Source: Ruegeria arenilitoris (GTDB lineage Bacteria; Pseudomonadota; Alphaproteobacteria; Rhodobacterales; Rhodobacteraceae). Taken from it: a stretch of 64,000 nt of DNA. The first letter of the stretch is position 1. The number at the start of each line of letters is the position of its first letter. Where the stretch lies: the NCBI RefSeq assembly GCF_013031355.1, contig NZ_WPZO01000001.1, positions 186,001 through 250,000 on the forward strand, given 5' to 3'. Shown piece after piece: positions 52,040 through 61,892 of this stretch. The translations under genes were made by a program, and so were the position numbers. The notes under the pieces were generated by a model. That model was not told where the DNA came from. It searched no databases and saw nothing but the letters and a program-made list of their open reading frames with translations.

Positions 52040-53758
52040 TCAGTCGCGTGTTCCGGCAAACCGGGTCTGCCAGTCTTCGCGCTGCTCGTCGGTGATTTTG
52101 GCGAACAGAACGTCCGGCACGGTGAATTCATGACCCGCGGGCAGGGCGCTGAGCGCGGCCTCGACATCCTCGGGCCAGCCGGTGTCCAGCGTGTTCATCG
52201 CGCTCAGCATCTTCGCCGAGGTTTCGGGGATGAACGGGGCGCTTAGAACGGCGTAGAGACGGATCAGGTTCAGACCCAGGCGCACTTGTGTTGCCGCCTG
52301 TTCCGGATCTTCCTTGAACGTGGACCAAGGGGCAGCGGCCTGCAGATATTCGTTGCCCGCCACCCAGATCGCTCGCAACTCCTGCGCGGATTTGCGAACC
52401 TCCATCGCCTCCATATGCCCTTCATAGGCGCGGACACGACGGGTGAGTTCTTCGATCAGCGCCTGTTCGCGTTCGCCATAGCTGCCGCCTTCCGGCACGG
52501 CTTCGCCGAACTTCGAGCGGCAGAACTTGGTGATCCGGCTGACAAAGTTGCCCAGCACGTCGGCGAGGTCTTTGTTCACTGATTGTTGGAAGTTCTCCCA
52601 CGTGAACTCACTGTCGCTGCTTTCCGGCGCATGGCTCAGAAGCCACCAGCGCCAAAAATCGGCGGGCAGGATTTCCAGCGCCTGATCCATGAACACACCG
52701 CGGCCCTGAGAAGTCGAGAACTGGCCACCGTCATAGTTCAGGTAGTTGAAGGATTTCAGGTGGTCGACCATCTTCCACGGCTCGCCCGAACCCAGAATGG
52801 TCGCCGGGAAAGACAGGGTGTGGAAGGGCACGTTGTCCTTGCCCATGAACTGGACATAACGCACGTCATCGGCGCCTTTGTCGGTGCGCCACCAGCGCTC
52901 CCAATCGGCATCAGATTTGCCGGTGGCATCCGCCCATTCCTTGGCGCAGGCAATGTATTCGATCGGCGCGTCGAACCAGACGTAGAAGACCTTGCCTTCC
53001 ATCCCCGGCCAGTCCTGATCACCTTTTTTGACAGGCACACCCCAGTCCAGATCGCGGGTGATACCACGATCCTGAAGGCCGTCGCCGTCATGCAGCCACT
53101 TCTTGGCGATTGAGGTGGTCAGGATCGGCCAGTCGGTCTTGCTGTCGATCCACGCGTCCAGCTGATCCTTCATTGCCGACTGACGCAGATACAGGTGTTT
53201 GGTCTCGCGCACCTCCAGATCGGTCGAGCCGGAAATGGCCGAGCGCGGCTCGATCAGATCGGTCGGGTCCAGCTGCTTGGTGCAGTTCTCGCATTGGTCG
53301 CCGCGCGCACGTTCGTAACCGCAATTGGGGCAGGTGCCCTCGATATAACGGTCGGGCAGGAAACGGCGATCAGCGTTTGAATAGACCTGTTTTTCGCTGA
53401 CCTCGCGGATCAGCCCGGCATCGTCCAGCTTGCCCGCGAAATGCTGGGTCAGCTTGCGGTTCTGCTCGCTGGACGAGCGGCCAAAGTGATCGAAGCTCAG
53501 ACCAAAACGCTGCGCGATGTCGGCCTGAACGGCATACATGTCCGCGCAGTATTCCGCGACGGGTTTGCCCGCTTTGGCAGCGGCCAGTTCGGCCGGCGTG
53601 CCGTGCTCGTCCGTGGCACATAGGAACATGACCTCATTCCCCCGGCCACGCTGGTAGCGCGCGTACAGGTCGGCAGGCAATTGCGAGCCGATCAGGTTGC
53701 CGAGGTGCTTGATCCCGTTGATGTAAGGGATCGCCGAGGTGATGAGAATCCGAGCCAT
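52040..53758 (-). CDS. metG: Methionyl-tRNA synthetase
   Basis: This 572-residue class I enzyme charges tRNA-Met. It shows the HIGH-type motif in [13 protein letters not shown], a zinc-binding CPNC ... CENC pair (about residues 145-165) and the KMSKS region as [10 protein letters not shown]. There the second catalytic Lys is replaced by Thr; this variant is also seen in other alphaproteobacterial enzymes of this type. It ends with the anticodon-binding helical domain and has no C-terminal tRNA-binding EMAPII-like domain. The gene stands alone with its own terminator. Confidence 0.95.
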   Translation of the reverse strand: MARILITSAIPYINGIKHLGNLIGSQLPADLYARYQRGRGNEVMFLCATDEHGTPAELAAAKAGKPVAEYCADMYAVQADIAQRFGLSFDHFGRSSSEQNRKLTQHFAGKLDDAGLIREVSEKQVYSNADRRFLPDRYIEGTCPNCGYERARGDQCENCTKQLDPTDLIEPRSAISGSTDLEVRETKHLYLRQSAMKDQLDAWIDSKTDWPILTTSIAKKWLHDGDGLQDRGITRDLDWGVPVKKGDQDWPGMEGKVFYVWFDAPIEYIACAKEWADATGKSDADWERWWRTDKGADDVRYVQFMGKDNVPFHTLSFPATILGSGEPWKMVDHLKSFNYLNYDGGQFSTSQGRGVFMDQALEILPADFWRWWLLSHAPESSDSEFTWENFQQSVNKDLADVLGNFVSRITKFCRSKFGEAVPEGGSYGEREQALIEELTRRVRAYEGHMEAMEVRKSAQELRAIWVAGNEYLQAAAPWSTFKEDPEQAATQVRLGLNLIRLYAVLSAPFIPETSAKMLSAMNTLDTGWPEDVEAALSALPAGHEFTVPDVLFAKITDEQREDWQTRFAGTRD

Positions 53759-53933
53759 TTTGCGTTTCCACGTATCTATCTGCGCGCCCGTCTACCTTAT
53801 GTGATCGGTCAGCAAAAGCCCGGTTTCGCCGGTAAACGCCCGAAACGACGGATAACTGCATGTCCAGCATGGTCTTCGCGTGATGGTCCCTAACCGTGTA
53901 TGATGGGCGTGCATATTTTTCAGGGGGGATAAA

Positions 53934-54866
53934 ATGAAGCTATTCTTGGTTCATCGCCTGATGCAGGCGTCCGCAATTCTCTGTTTAACCCTTTTCTTGA
54001 CGCCGAGCAGCCAAGCAGACCAAGGCAAAGCCTTGGATGCGATTGACAGTTTTGACAAAGCGATGCTGTCGATTTTCCACCGCGGTCAGGATGAACTGAC
54101 GGCGCAGACACGGCCGGTCATGGTGATTGCTCGGGATGTGACGATCCTGTCCGAGGATGGTCAGGTGTCGTTTCCAAGGGACGCGCCAAACTACCTGATC
54201 TTCAAATCCACATCCCACGTTCTTCTGGGGATTATCGGTGCCGTTACACCGTGGCCCAAAGAAAACGATGACGATGCAAGGTGGAAAAAGGACTTTGAGG
54301 CCATTACGCAGGAAATCGACACGCTTTTGCCGTGGATAGAGAAGCTCGACCTGCCAGAAGAAGAAATCGCCCGGCAACGGCAAATGCTTGAGGCCGCACG
54401 CACCTTCACCAATGCGGCGGTCCAGCGCGGCACCCTCAACCGTCAGGATGTCTCAGATGCGATCAACGACATGCGACCGGTCTGGGCAGCCAACATGCGC
54501 GAAGCGGCGCGGGCCGAGCTTTCCGCGTTGCACAAGGCTGTGTCTGATGCGCGTGCCGGCGTCAGCGAAAAGGTCTGGGACGAGATGTATGTCGTACATC
54601 ACGGCGGCTCCAATGTGACCGGGATCAATGTCGTCGAACTGTATCTGGAACGCGTGATGCCGCAAAAGGTAGCGGCGGGTCAGATAATGTTTGCCGAAAA
54701 TGCGCACGGCAACAAGGCGATGGCTGATTTCGTCGGCTATGAGAAGATGCAACGCCTTGTCGGCGCTTGGGCCTTCGGCGATCCGGCGCGTATGGAAGTT
54801 GACCTCTTGGGGTATGAGGCAGGTGCCTTGCTTGATGAAATGATCCCGTCCTCGCCGCCGGAGTAA
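53934..54866 (+). CDS. Secreted protein of unknown function
   Basis: This 310-residue protein has a signal peptide (ASAILCLTLFLTPSSQA) and a largely helical, acidic mature part with four Trp-containing segments (VTPWPKENDDD, TLLPWIEKL, MRPVWAAN, VWDEMY). GGGGGG lies before the ATG. I recognise no domain. It is transcribed alone and convergent with an MFS gene 12 bases away. The mature protein is expected in the periplasm or outside. Confidence 0.78.
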   Translation: MKLFLVHRLMQASAILCLTLFLTPSSQADQGKALDAIDSFDKAMLSIFHRGQDELTAQTRPVMVIARDVTILSEDGQVSFPRDAPNYLIFKSTSHVLLGIIGAVTPWPKENDDDARWKKDFEAITQEIDTLLPWIEKLDLPEEEIARQRQMLEAARTFTNAAVQRGTLNRQDVSDAINDMRPVWAANMREAARAELSALHKAVSDARAGVSEKVWDEMYVVHHGGSNVTGINVVELYLERVMPQKVAAGQIMFAENAHGNKAMADFVGYEKMQRLVGAWAFGDPARMEVDLLGYEAGALLDEMIPSSPPE

Positions 54867-54877
54867 CGCTCCGGGCT

Positions 54878-56098
54878 TTATTCCTCGCGCGACCTCTTGA
54901 GCAGCCGCCCGATGGTGAACGAGGTGCGCGGCGCATAGACATAGTTGGTCCGCTCGTCCGGTGTCGGGCGCGAGCGCATCCGGGCGACGCCAAACACGAT
55001 CAGAACCATATGTCCGGCTGCCACAAAGGCGAACAGGGCACCTGGGCCAAATTCCTGGATCAGCGTGGATGAGATGTAGGGTGAGGCAATTGCCCCCAAC
55101 GCGTACCAGAACATCAGCGCGGCCGACAATTCCACCCGTTCTTCCGTGGTAGCAAAGTCATTTGCGTGTGCGGAGGATACCGAGAAGATCGGAAAGGTTG
55201 TCAGGCCAAAGATTCCAGCGGCCAGCATAACACCCAGCGTACCGGTGCCGGATGCGGCCATCGTAACACCACAGCTGAGGACGGCAGCACCGGATAGCCA
55301 GATCAGCACCCAGCGCCGGTCATATTTGTCGGCCAGCCATCCCAACGGGTACTGCGCCAGTGCTCCGCCCAGTACGAATGACGCGAGGAAGAACGCGATC
55401 TGATCCACCCCCAGACCGACTTCCTGCCCGTAAACGGGGCCGACCATGCGGAAAGAGGCCGAGCTGAGCGCCGCAACGATCACACCCGCCACCGCCAGGG
55501 GCGAACTGCGCCAGGCCAGTTTAGGTCGCAGGCGGGGGGCGTCAGGTGTGATCGGCTGGCTGGCCCGGGTCAGTGTCAGCGGCAATAGCGAAGCGCAACA
55601 CAGGATCGCCAACAGGTTATAGGACACGTACGAGGCGGGCGGCAGCACGGCAATGATCAACTGCGCCCCCAGCGACGCCCCCATGTCGACGAACCGATAC
55701 GTCCCCATCGCCCGCCCACGGGTTTCGTTGGTGACTTTGGCATTCAGCCAGGCCTCAATCACGGTGTAGCTGCCTGCAACGCAGGTGCCCGAGGCAATCC
55801 GCAACAGGGCCCATAAATAAGGGTTGTCAGTCAGTGTGTGCCCGATCAGCCCCATCGCCCCCAAGGCCGTACAAACGGCAAAGGCTCGTGAGTGTCCGAC
55901 GTTCCCCATAAGCCGCGGGGCCCACCAGCAACCAATGAAAAAACCAAGGAAATGCGACGACCCCAACAGACCGATCTGCTCGGTCGTGAAGTCCAGTGTA
56001 ATGCCCGAGATGGCGTCCAGCGGTCCGACGCCGCCGGTGGAAAGCTGCAGCAGAATGACGGAAAGAAAAAGGGCGGCAAAGGAAATGATCGTGCGCAT
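54878..56098 (-). CDS. MFS transporter (YcaD-like)
   Basis: This 406-residue carrier has 12 helices. MFS motifs are GCWWAPRLMGNVGHSRAF in the 2-3 loop and YPLGWLADKYDRRWVLI in the 8-9 loop (G-x-x-x-D-R/K-x-x-R). Ser/Ala-rich helices are similar to YcaD-type exporters. ATG 56098 is chosen; a TTG 21 bases upstream has a GGA nearby and is an alternative. The substrate is unknown. It is convergent with the secreted-protein gene and stands alone behind YceI. Confidence 0.82.
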   Translation of the reverse strand: MRTIISFAALFLSVILLQLSTGGVGPLDAISGITLDFTTEQIGLLGSSHFLGFFIGCWWAPRLMGNVGHSRAFAVCTALGAMGLIGHTLTDNPYLWALLRIASGTCVAGSYTVIEAWLNAKVTNETRGRAMGTYRFVDMGASLGAQLIIAVLPPASYVSYNLLAILCCASLLPLTLTRASQPITPDAPRLRPKLAWRSSPLAVAGVIVAALSSASFRMVGPVYGQEVGLGVDQIAFFLASFVLGGALAQYPLGWLADKYDRRWVLIWLSGAAVLSCGVTMAASGTGTLGVMLAAGIFGLTTFPIFSVSSAHANDFATTEERVELSAALMFWYALGAIASPYISSTLIQEFGPGALFAFVAAGHMVLIVFGVARMRSRPTPDERTNYVYAPRTSFTIGRLLKRSREE

Positions 56099-56168
56099 GA
56101 TGGGCCCAGCTTTACTCAATATTCCGGTAATGCGCGCGCCTTATCGACGCGGAGGCGTCGTTTTTTGC

Positions 56169-56765
56169 CTATTCCGCTTTTTTGATCTCGGCCCGTATGT
56201 CCAGTCCGACGGTGTCCTGCACCAGATCGGCATAGCCGGACGCGCCGAAATCGTGACGGTTCAGCGCGCCGGTCAGGCGGATGGACAGCATGTCCAGATT
56301 GTCCGACGCGCTGCCCGAGGGGCGAAAGAGGTCGGCCTGCAGAGCAATCGGTTTCGTGACGTCGCGCAGGGTCAGGTCACCGATGACTTTCGCCCCGCGC
56401 GATATACGCCCGCCTTCGCCCAGCTGCACCCTGGTCGATACAAAATGAATGGTCGGAAACCGTGCGACATCCAGAACGTCTGGGCCCAGCATCGCGTTTC
56501 GGGCGAACGGCAGTCTGGTGCGGGATTCGGCGGCGTTCAGGGTGACGCTGACGCGGCTGTTGGTCAGATTGCTCAGGTCGATCCGAATATCTGCCGACTG
56601 GATCGGCATGGTGCCGGACTGGGCGAGGCCTGACAGATCGAAGGTGAAGGCAACGGATGTTCCTTTGGGCACCAGCACGTAACGGCTCTGGCCAGCGTGG
56701 GCCGGGCGGGTCAGAGGCAGTGTGGCCAACCCGGCCAGAAGCGTGCGCCGGGTCAGGTGGGTCAT
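56169..56765 (-). CDS. YceI family periplasmic protein
   Basis: This 198-residue protein has a signal with twin Arg (RRTLLAGLATLPLTRPAHA) and the YceI lipocalin-like barrel: VPKGTSVAFTFDLSGLAQSG, FPTIHFVSTRV, GDLTLRDVTKPI and HDFGASGYADLVQDTVGLDI (in parts). YceI barrels bind isoprenoid-like ligands. The ATG overlaps the stop of the upstream MFS gene (ATGA), so the two are coupled; the reason for the coupling is not known. Confidence 0.9.
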   Translation of the reverse strand: MTHLTRRTLLAGLATLPLTRPAHAGQSRYVLVPKGTSVAFTFDLSGLAQSGTMPIQSADIRIDLSNLTNSRVSVTLNAAESRTRLPFARNAMLGPDVLDVARFPTIHFVSTRVQLGEGGRISRGAKVIGDLTLRDVTKPIALQADLFRPSGSASDNLDMLSIRLTGALNRHDFGASGYADLVQDTVGLDIRAEIKKAE

Positions 56766-57976
56766 GCCAAGGCCTCCTGCCTGCGGGGGCGTGAACGGTT
56801 CAGCAGCAACAGCAGGATGGCAATGTTCAAGCCGTTCCACAAAATGCCGTTGATGAAGGCCAGTTGATAATTACCGGTCACGTCGTAAATCCAGCCGGAC
56901 ATCCAGCCACCCAGAGCCATACCCATGATCGTCATCATCATGACGAACCCGACGCGGGCGCCGGCCTCTTGCGGGGGCATGTATTCGCGGACCACGAGGG
57001 CATAGCTGGGCACGATACCGCCCTGCGCCAGTCCGAACAGCAAGCTGATGACGTAGAGCGAGACCATCCCGTCATAAGGCAGGAACAGGAACAGAGCGAT
57101 ACATTGCAGGACTGAGCCGATCAGTAGGGTCATGACCCCACCCAGCTTGTCGGCCACAAGGCCCGAGATCACCCGGCTGACCACCCCGCCCAGCAGCATC
57201 AGCGACAACATCTCGGCCCCGACGGCCGGGCCGTATCCCAAGCCGACGCAGTAAGAGACGATATGAACCTGCGGCATCGACATCGCCACGCAGCAGCCGA
57301 TCCCGGCTAGACCCAAAATGTATTGCAGGGCGCGTGGCGATATTCCAACGCTGCGGGCGTTGATCTGCGCATTGGCGGCGGCGGTGCTGTGCGCTTCGAC
57401 CGGGACTTGACGGCGTAGAAGAAGGGATAGGGGGATTACGACTGCCAAGGTTATGACCGCCAGCGTCAGATAAACCTGCTGCCAACCGTCGCGGGCCAGA
57501 ATGCCCGACAGGAGGGTGGGCCAGATCGCCCCGGACAGGTAATTCCCGCTGGCCACCAGCGCGACGGCGATCCCGCGCCGCCGCATGAACCAGTGCGAGA
57601 TATCAGCGATCAGCGGCCCAAACCCGATCGACGTGCCCAGCCCCAACAGCAGATGCGCCACCGACAGCAGCAGGATATTCGGTGCCCATGTCGCCAGTAG
57701 GTAGCTGATTGCGCTTAGAATTGCAGCTCCGATCAGCGCCTTGGTCACGCCCAGCCGGTCAACCATCTGCCCCAGCCACATGTTCCCTAGCGCAAAACCG
57801 ATCATGGCCAGCACATAAGGCAAAGAGGCCTCGGCCCGGCCGGCTCCGAACTGCGCCTCAACTGCGGGCATCACCACGATCACCGCCCACATGCCCACAT
57901 TTGCCACCGTGGCGATGGCGAGCGTGATCAGAAGGCGTATCCAGGAATAGCGGCTGTCATGGATTGGGTGGCTCAT
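56762..57976 (-). CDS. MFS transporter
   Basis: This 404-residue carrier has 12 helices. Motif A is GQMVDRLGVTKALIG and its repeat is SGLVADKLGGVMTLLIG. The segment RRRGIAVALVASGNYLSGAIWP is typical of monocarboxylate/oxalate-type MFS carriers. It overlaps yceI (ATGA), and imuA lies upstream with 64 bases between. A TCACAA-GTT-TTGTGA palindrome precedes the gene and could be its operator. Confidence 0.86.
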   Translation of the reverse strand: MSHPIHDSRYSWIRLLITLAIATVANVGMWAVIVVMPAVEAQFGAGRAEASLPYVLAMIGFALGNMWLGQMVDRLGVTKALIGAAILSAISYLLATWAPNILLLSVAHLLLGLGTSIGFGPLIADISHWFMRRRGIAVALVASGNYLSGAIWPTLLSGILARDGWQQVYLTLAVITLAVVIPLSLLLRRQVPVEAHSTAAANAQINARSVGISPRALQYILGLAGIGCCVAMSMPQVHIVSYCVGLGYGPAVGAEMLSLMLLGGVVSRVISGLVADKLGGVMTLLIGSVLQCIALFLFLPYDGMVSLYVISLLFGLAQGGIVPSYALVVREYMPPQEAGARVGFVMMMTIMGMALGGWMSGWIYDVTGNYQLAFINGILWNGLNIAILLLLLNRSRPRRQEALA

Positions 57977-58012
57977 GCTGGAACGCTAGGACGGGGTCGG
58001 GGCTTTTGCCAG

Positions 58013-58027
58013 TCACAAGTTTTGTGA
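58013..58027. promoter_or_regulatory. Palindrome upstream of the MFS-yceI pair
   Basis: TCACAAGTTTTGTGA is a perfect inverted repeat (6-bp arms around GTT), 37 bases upstream of the MFS start in the 64-base gap after imuA. It may be an operator; no regulator gene adjoins it. Confidence 0.35.
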
Positions 58028-58040
58028 TCCTCGTGAGGTG

Positions 58041-58661
58041 TCACACCAAAACATCTTCGGTCTCGATCCGTTGCAGGTTCAGTCCGGCGCGCGGTTTGGT
58101 CTGGGTGGCTCGCCAACTGACCGGGGGCAGGGCGCGGGCGCGCCGACGGGTCAGGGTCCAGCGGCGGGCCTCTCCCTGATGGGTCGCGGCCATGTGCCAG
58201 CGAGTCTCAACCCCTTGCGCGCCGCCATCGCCGGGCGTCAGCAGCAGACCCAGCGGAGCCCGCCCCATCGCGCCACCCTGTTCTGCGGCCAGATGCATGC
58301 GCCGCACCGGCGTCAGGCCAGGCGCGCCGGGCAGATCGCCGATGATCAGCGGGATCGCTCCGCTGCGCAGGGCCTCTTCCATGCACCATAACAAGTCCTC
58401 GGCGCGGGTGGGGCGGACGAAGATGAACCGGGCGGGATCGGCAAAGGGCATCATACCGTCGGGGTTCAACTGGTCGGGTTCCCACGCGGGCGAAATCCAC
58501 AGCACCGGCCCCTGCGCCTGACCTGCCAACCACATGGCAAAGCTGCGCCGGGCGGGGCCACAGGCCTCGTGCACGCGGGCCAGTTGCAGGGTGATCTGCG
58601 GGTGCAGGGCCAGCCCCGGCGCCTCACGCGCGGGTTTGCGGCCAAGAAGGTTTGTAGACAT
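58041..58661 (-). CDS. imuA: ImuA-family SOS mutagenesis protein
   Basis: This 206-residue protein resembles ImuA, the RecA-like small partner of the ImuB-DnaE2 error-prone polymerase. Its features are [60 protein letters not shown] and [15 protein letters not shown]; the C-terminus is basic ([15 protein letters not shown]). A LexA box lies in its promoter. No imuB or dnaE2 follows; the next gene is an MFS carrier. They may be elsewhere on the chromosome. Confidence 0.85.
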   Translation of the reverse strand: MSTNLLGRKPAREAPGLALHPQITLQLARVHEACGPARRSFAMWLAGQAQGPVLWISPAWEPDQLNPDGMMPFADPARFIFVRPTRAEDLLWCMEEALRSGAIPLIIGDLPGAPGLTPVRRMHLAAEQGGAMGRAPLGLLLTPGDGGAQGVETRWHMAATHQGEARRWTLTRRRARALPPVSWRATQTKPRAGLNLQRIETEDVLV

Positions 58662-58667
58662 GCCATC

Positions 58668-58696
58668 AATCTAGCATGTTCTCATTTTGTTCTCAA
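58668..58696 (-). promoter_or_regulatory. imuA promoter with embedded LexA box
   Basis: On the minus strand TTGAGA (58691-58696) and TAGATT (58668-58673) are 17 bases apart. GTTC-N7-GTTC (58678-58692), the alphaproteobacterial SOS box, lies in the spacer, so LexA would block RNA polymerase directly. Confidence 0.8.
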
Positions 58697-58721
58697 TCGG
58701 GGAGTGCCGCCAAAGACCCTT

Positions 58722-59300
58722 TTATCGCGACAGGATCATACGGCCATCGGTGAACTGGATATTCGAAAACCGGTGCAGATAGTCCATGCCCAGCAGCGAC
58801 TGACGCAAATCACCCTCATTGACCCAGGCCGCAACGCCGTGGTCGGTGATCGGGCCCAGCTCAAGACTGTCCAGCCGGATGGGCGCGGTGCGCACCTCTC
58901 CGTTCGCGGTCGACGCGCGACCGATATAATTCAATTGGTCGGGGTCAACGCCGATGCGTCTGGCGTCCTGTTCGCTGAACACAATCTGGCTGGCACCAGT
59001 ATCGACGAGGAAATTGATCGGCTCACCATTCACCAGCACGGGCAGGTAATAGTGGCCGTCATAGGCACGGGGCACTTCAATAGTCTCGCCGGTGACGGTC
59101 ATCTGCGGGGCGGGGGCAACGGTCGAGCGGATATCTTCCCAAAGGCCAACAACGGCAATGACGCCGACAAAGATAAACACCCAGGCCATGGCCTGCTGCA
59201 TGGTTTTGTTCAGGGTTTGGCGGTTCTGCGAGATGAACCAGAACAGCACCGCCGTGCCAAGCACGACCAGATACACCAAACGTCCAAAGTCACCTTCCAT
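58722..59300 (-). CDS. Membrane-bound retropepsin-like aspartic protease (TIGR02281 type)
   Basis: This 192-residue protein has two N-terminal helices (GRLVYLVVLGTAVLFWFISQ and AMAWVFIFVGVIAVVGLW) and a periplasmic single-domain aspartic protease. The protease has the active-site motif FLVDTGASQIVFS and the late GMDYLHRFSNIQF. Only one DTG is present, so it must dimerise, as retropepsins do. It is separated by 41 bases from the MarC gene upstream. The substrate is unknown. Confidence 0.9.
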   Translation of the reverse strand: MEGDFGRLVYLVVLGTAVLFWFISQNRQTLNKTMQQAMAWVFIFVGVIAVVGLWEDIRSTVAPAPQMTVTGETIEVPRAYDGHYYLPVLVNGEPINFLVDTGASQIVFSEQDARRIGVDPDQLNYIGRASTANGEVRTAPIRLDSLELGPITDHGVAAWVNEGDLRQSLLGMDYLHRFSNIQFTDGRMILSR

Positions 59301-59341
59301 ACCGTACCCCTTACTAGATTCACTTTAACGTATATGGGGAT

Positions 59342-59962
59342 TTAAGATGCAAAACCAAAGGCCTTGAGGCCGTCCAGTATGAACTGAACCGACAGCGCCG
59401 CCAGCAGCATCCCCAGCAGCCGGGTAAGGACATTCAGGCCAGTCTTGCCAAGAATGCGAGCGATCAGGCCGCCGGACAGGAAGAAGGCCAGAACCACGGC
59501 CATCACCGCCAGCATGACGATGCAGGCTTCGATAATTCCCAGAACACCGGGGTGCTGGCCGGCCAGCAGGATGATCGTTGCAATTGAACCCGGTCCGGCG
59601 ATCAGCGGAATAGCCAGGGGAAACACCGAAGGGTCGGGATGCTCCTCTTCCTCGGCCCGGTCCTCGCGCCGTTTGGTGCGGCGTTCGAAAAGCATGTCCA
59701 GCGCGGTCAGGAACAAGAGCGCCCCACCAGCAACGCGGAAGGCGGCCATCGAGATACCGACAAAACCCAGAACGGCTTCGCCAAAAGCTGCGAAAGCGAT
59801 CAGGATGCAGACAGCCGTCAGGCAGCTGCGGATCGCTGTTTTGCGGCGGGTTTTGGCGTCCATGTCCTGCGTCAGCGCCACAAAGATAGGTGTGGTGCCG
59901 AAGGGGTCGATCACCACGAACAGGGTGGTGAAGGCGGTGATGAAAAAGGCCAGATCCATCAT
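59342..59962 (-). CDS. MarC family integral membrane protein
   Basis: This 206-residue protein has six helices. The opening FITAFTTLFVVIDPFGTTPIFVALT and the middle SVFPLAIPLIAGPGSIATII are the MarC hallmarks. A charged loop of about 25 residues (RRTKRREDRAEEEEHPDP) lies between helices 3 and 4. It overlaps the upstream ABC-F gene by 4 bases. The function of the family is unsettled; the multidrug link of the name is not supported. Confidence 0.92.
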   Translation of the reverse strand: MMDLAFFITAFTTLFVVIDPFGTTPIFVALTQDMDAKTRRKTAIRSCLTAVCILIAFAAFGEAVLGFVGISMAAFRVAGGALLFLTALDMLFERRTKRREDRAEEEEHPDPSVFPLAIPLIAGPGSIATIILLAGQHPGVLGIIEACIVMLAVMAVVLAFFLSGGLIARILGKTGLNVLTRLLGMLLAALSVQFILDGLKAFGFAS

Positions 59963-61812
59963 GCGGCATTCTCGGCGTTTTCAAGACGTTCGGCGGCGGC
60001 GACCCATAGGGCCTCGGCTTTTTGCATGGCTTCGACGACCTCGGCGAATTTCCGGTTCCAGGTTTCAAGATCGTTGATCTTATCGTCCTCGTACAAAGCC
60101 GGGTCCGCCAGCTTGGCCGAGAGCTTGTCGTGCATATCCGTCAGTTTTTCGATCCGGTCCTCGCATTTGCGCAGATCGGAGCGCAGGGCCAGCATCGCCT
60201 CGCGCGAGGGGCGCTTGGGCTTGGCGGTCTGCGGTTTCACTTTGACCGGTTTGTCCCGGGCCAGCAGCATGGTGCGATAGGCCTCGAGGTCGCCGTCGAA
60301 GGGTTTGACCGTGCCATCCGAGACCAGCCAGAGCCGGTCCGCGACCAGCGACAGCAGGTGCATGTCGTGGCTGACCAGAACCACCGCACCGGAATACGCG
60401 GTCAGCGCTTCGACCAAAGCCTCGCGGCTTTCGATGTCCAAGTGGTTGGTCGGCTCGTCAAGGATCAGCATATGCGGCGCGTCGATGGTCGCGATCAGCA
60501 ATGACAGGCGCGCCTTCTGACCACCGGACAGCCGCCCGACCAGAGTTTCGGCCTGGTCCGCGTTCAGCCCGAACCCGGCCAGACGCGAGCGCCACTTACC
60601 CGGCGCCTCATCAGGGCGTAGGCGGCGCAGGTGGTCCAGGGGTGTCTCGTCCACATGCAGCTCATCCACCTGATGCTGTGCAAAATAGCCGATGCGCAGC
60701 TTGTTGCTGCGGGTCATCTTGCCCGCCATCAGGGGCAGGCGGTTGGACAGCAGCTTGGACAGGGTCGATTTGCCCTGACCGTTCTTGCCAAGCAGCGCAA
60801 TCCGGTCGTCCTGATCAATTCGCAGGTTCAGGCGACGCAGGACCTCGGTCTCGCCATAGCCCGTCACACCGCCTTCGAGATGGATGATAGGAGGGGACAG
60901 TTCCTCGGGCTCGGGGAAACTGAACGCACGGAGTGCTGCCTCTTGCGGGGTCGAGACCAACTGGATGCGCTCAATCATCTTCAGGCGAGACTGGGCCTGT
61001 ACAGCTTTGGAGGCTTTGGCACGGAACCGGTCCACAAAGCTCTGCAGATGGGCGATGCGGGCCTTGGCCTTGGCATTCTCGGATTCCGCCTGCGCCAGAC
61101 GTTCGGCGCGGCGTTCTGCGAACTTGTCGTAGGGCACCGCGTAGTAGGTGAGCTTGCGGTCTTCCAAATGCAGGATCGACCCCACGGCCCGGTTCAGCAA
61201 CCCACGGTCGTGGCTGATGATGATCACAGTATGAGGATACTTGGCCAGATAGCTCTCCAGCCACAGCGCGCCTTCGAGGTCCAGATAGTTGGTCGGTTCG
61301 TCCAACAGCAGCAAGTCGGGCTGAGAAAACAGCACTGCCGCCAGCGCCACGCGCATCCGCCAACCGCCCGAGAAATCCGAACAGGAGCGCAGCTGGTCTT
61401 CATCGTCGAACCCAAGTCCCTTGAGGATCGAGGCCGCGCGCGCCTCGGCCGACCAAGCGTCGATATCCGCCAGACGGGTCTGAATCTCGGCAATACGCGC
61501 CGGGTCTTCGGCGCTGTCGGCTTCGGCCATCAGTGCGCTGCGCTCTGTATCGGCGGCCAACACCGTGTTGATCAGCGACACATCGGAGGAGGGTACCTCT
61601 TGTGCCACACCGCCGATCCGAGCGCGTTTCGGCAGCACGATATTGCCCGACTCCAGCGCCAGTTCGCCTCGTATCAAACGGAACAGGGTGGTCTTGCCGG
61701 TGCCGTTCCGCCCCACCAGTCCAACCTTGTGGCCGTCAGGAATGGTGGCGCTGGCGCCGTCAAACAGGGGGCGGCCTTCGACCGCATAGGTGATGTCTTC
61801 GATCCGTAACAT
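59959..61812 (-). CDS. ABC-F type ATPase (YheS/Uup-like)
   Basis: This 617-residue cytosolic protein has two ABC domains and no membrane part. The first has Walker A GRNGTGKTTLF and signature FSGGWRMRVALA; the second has GKNGQGKSTLSK and LSGGQKARLSL. Between them is the P-site-tRNA-interaction linker (residues about 225-315) and at the C-terminus a coiled coil. It probably acts at the ribosome. ATG 61812 is used; the frame extends 12 codons. It is followed by marC, coupled by a 4-base overlap. Confidence 0.92.
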   Translation of the reverse strand: MLRIEDITYAVEGRPLFDGASATIPDGHKVGLVGRNGTGKTTLFRLIRGELALESGNIVLPKRARIGGVAQEVPSSDVSLINTVLAADTERSALMAEADSAEDPARIAEIQTRLADIDAWSAEARAASILKGLGFDDEDQLRSCSDFSGGWRMRVALAAVLFSQPDLLLLDEPTNYLDLEGALWLESYLAKYPHTVIIISHDRGLLNRAVGSILHLEDRKLTYYAVPYDKFAERRAERLAQAESENAKAKARIAHLQSFVDRFRAKASKAVQAQSRLKMIERIQLVSTPQEAALRAFSFPEPEELSPPIIHLEGGVTGYGETEVLRRLNLRIDQDDRIALLGKNGQGKSTLSKLLSNRLPLMAGKMTRSNKLRIGYFAQHQVDELHVDETPLDHLRRLRPDEAPGKWRSRLAGFGLNADQAETLVGRLSGGQKARLSLLIATIDAPHMLILDEPTNHLDIESREALVEALTAYSGAVVLVSHDMHLLSLVADRLWLVSDGTVKPFDGDLEAYRTMLLARDKPVKVKPQTAKPKRPSREAMLALRSDLRKCEDRIEKLTDMHDKLSAKLADPALYEDDKINDLETWNRKFAEVVEAMQKAEALWVAAAERLENAENAA

Positions 61813-61892
61813 GGCCCGAGCACTGAGGCACCGCCCGAGCCTTGTCAATGGGATTGATCAGGGCAAAGCTGGCTAAGGCTGGCTGCCTGATA

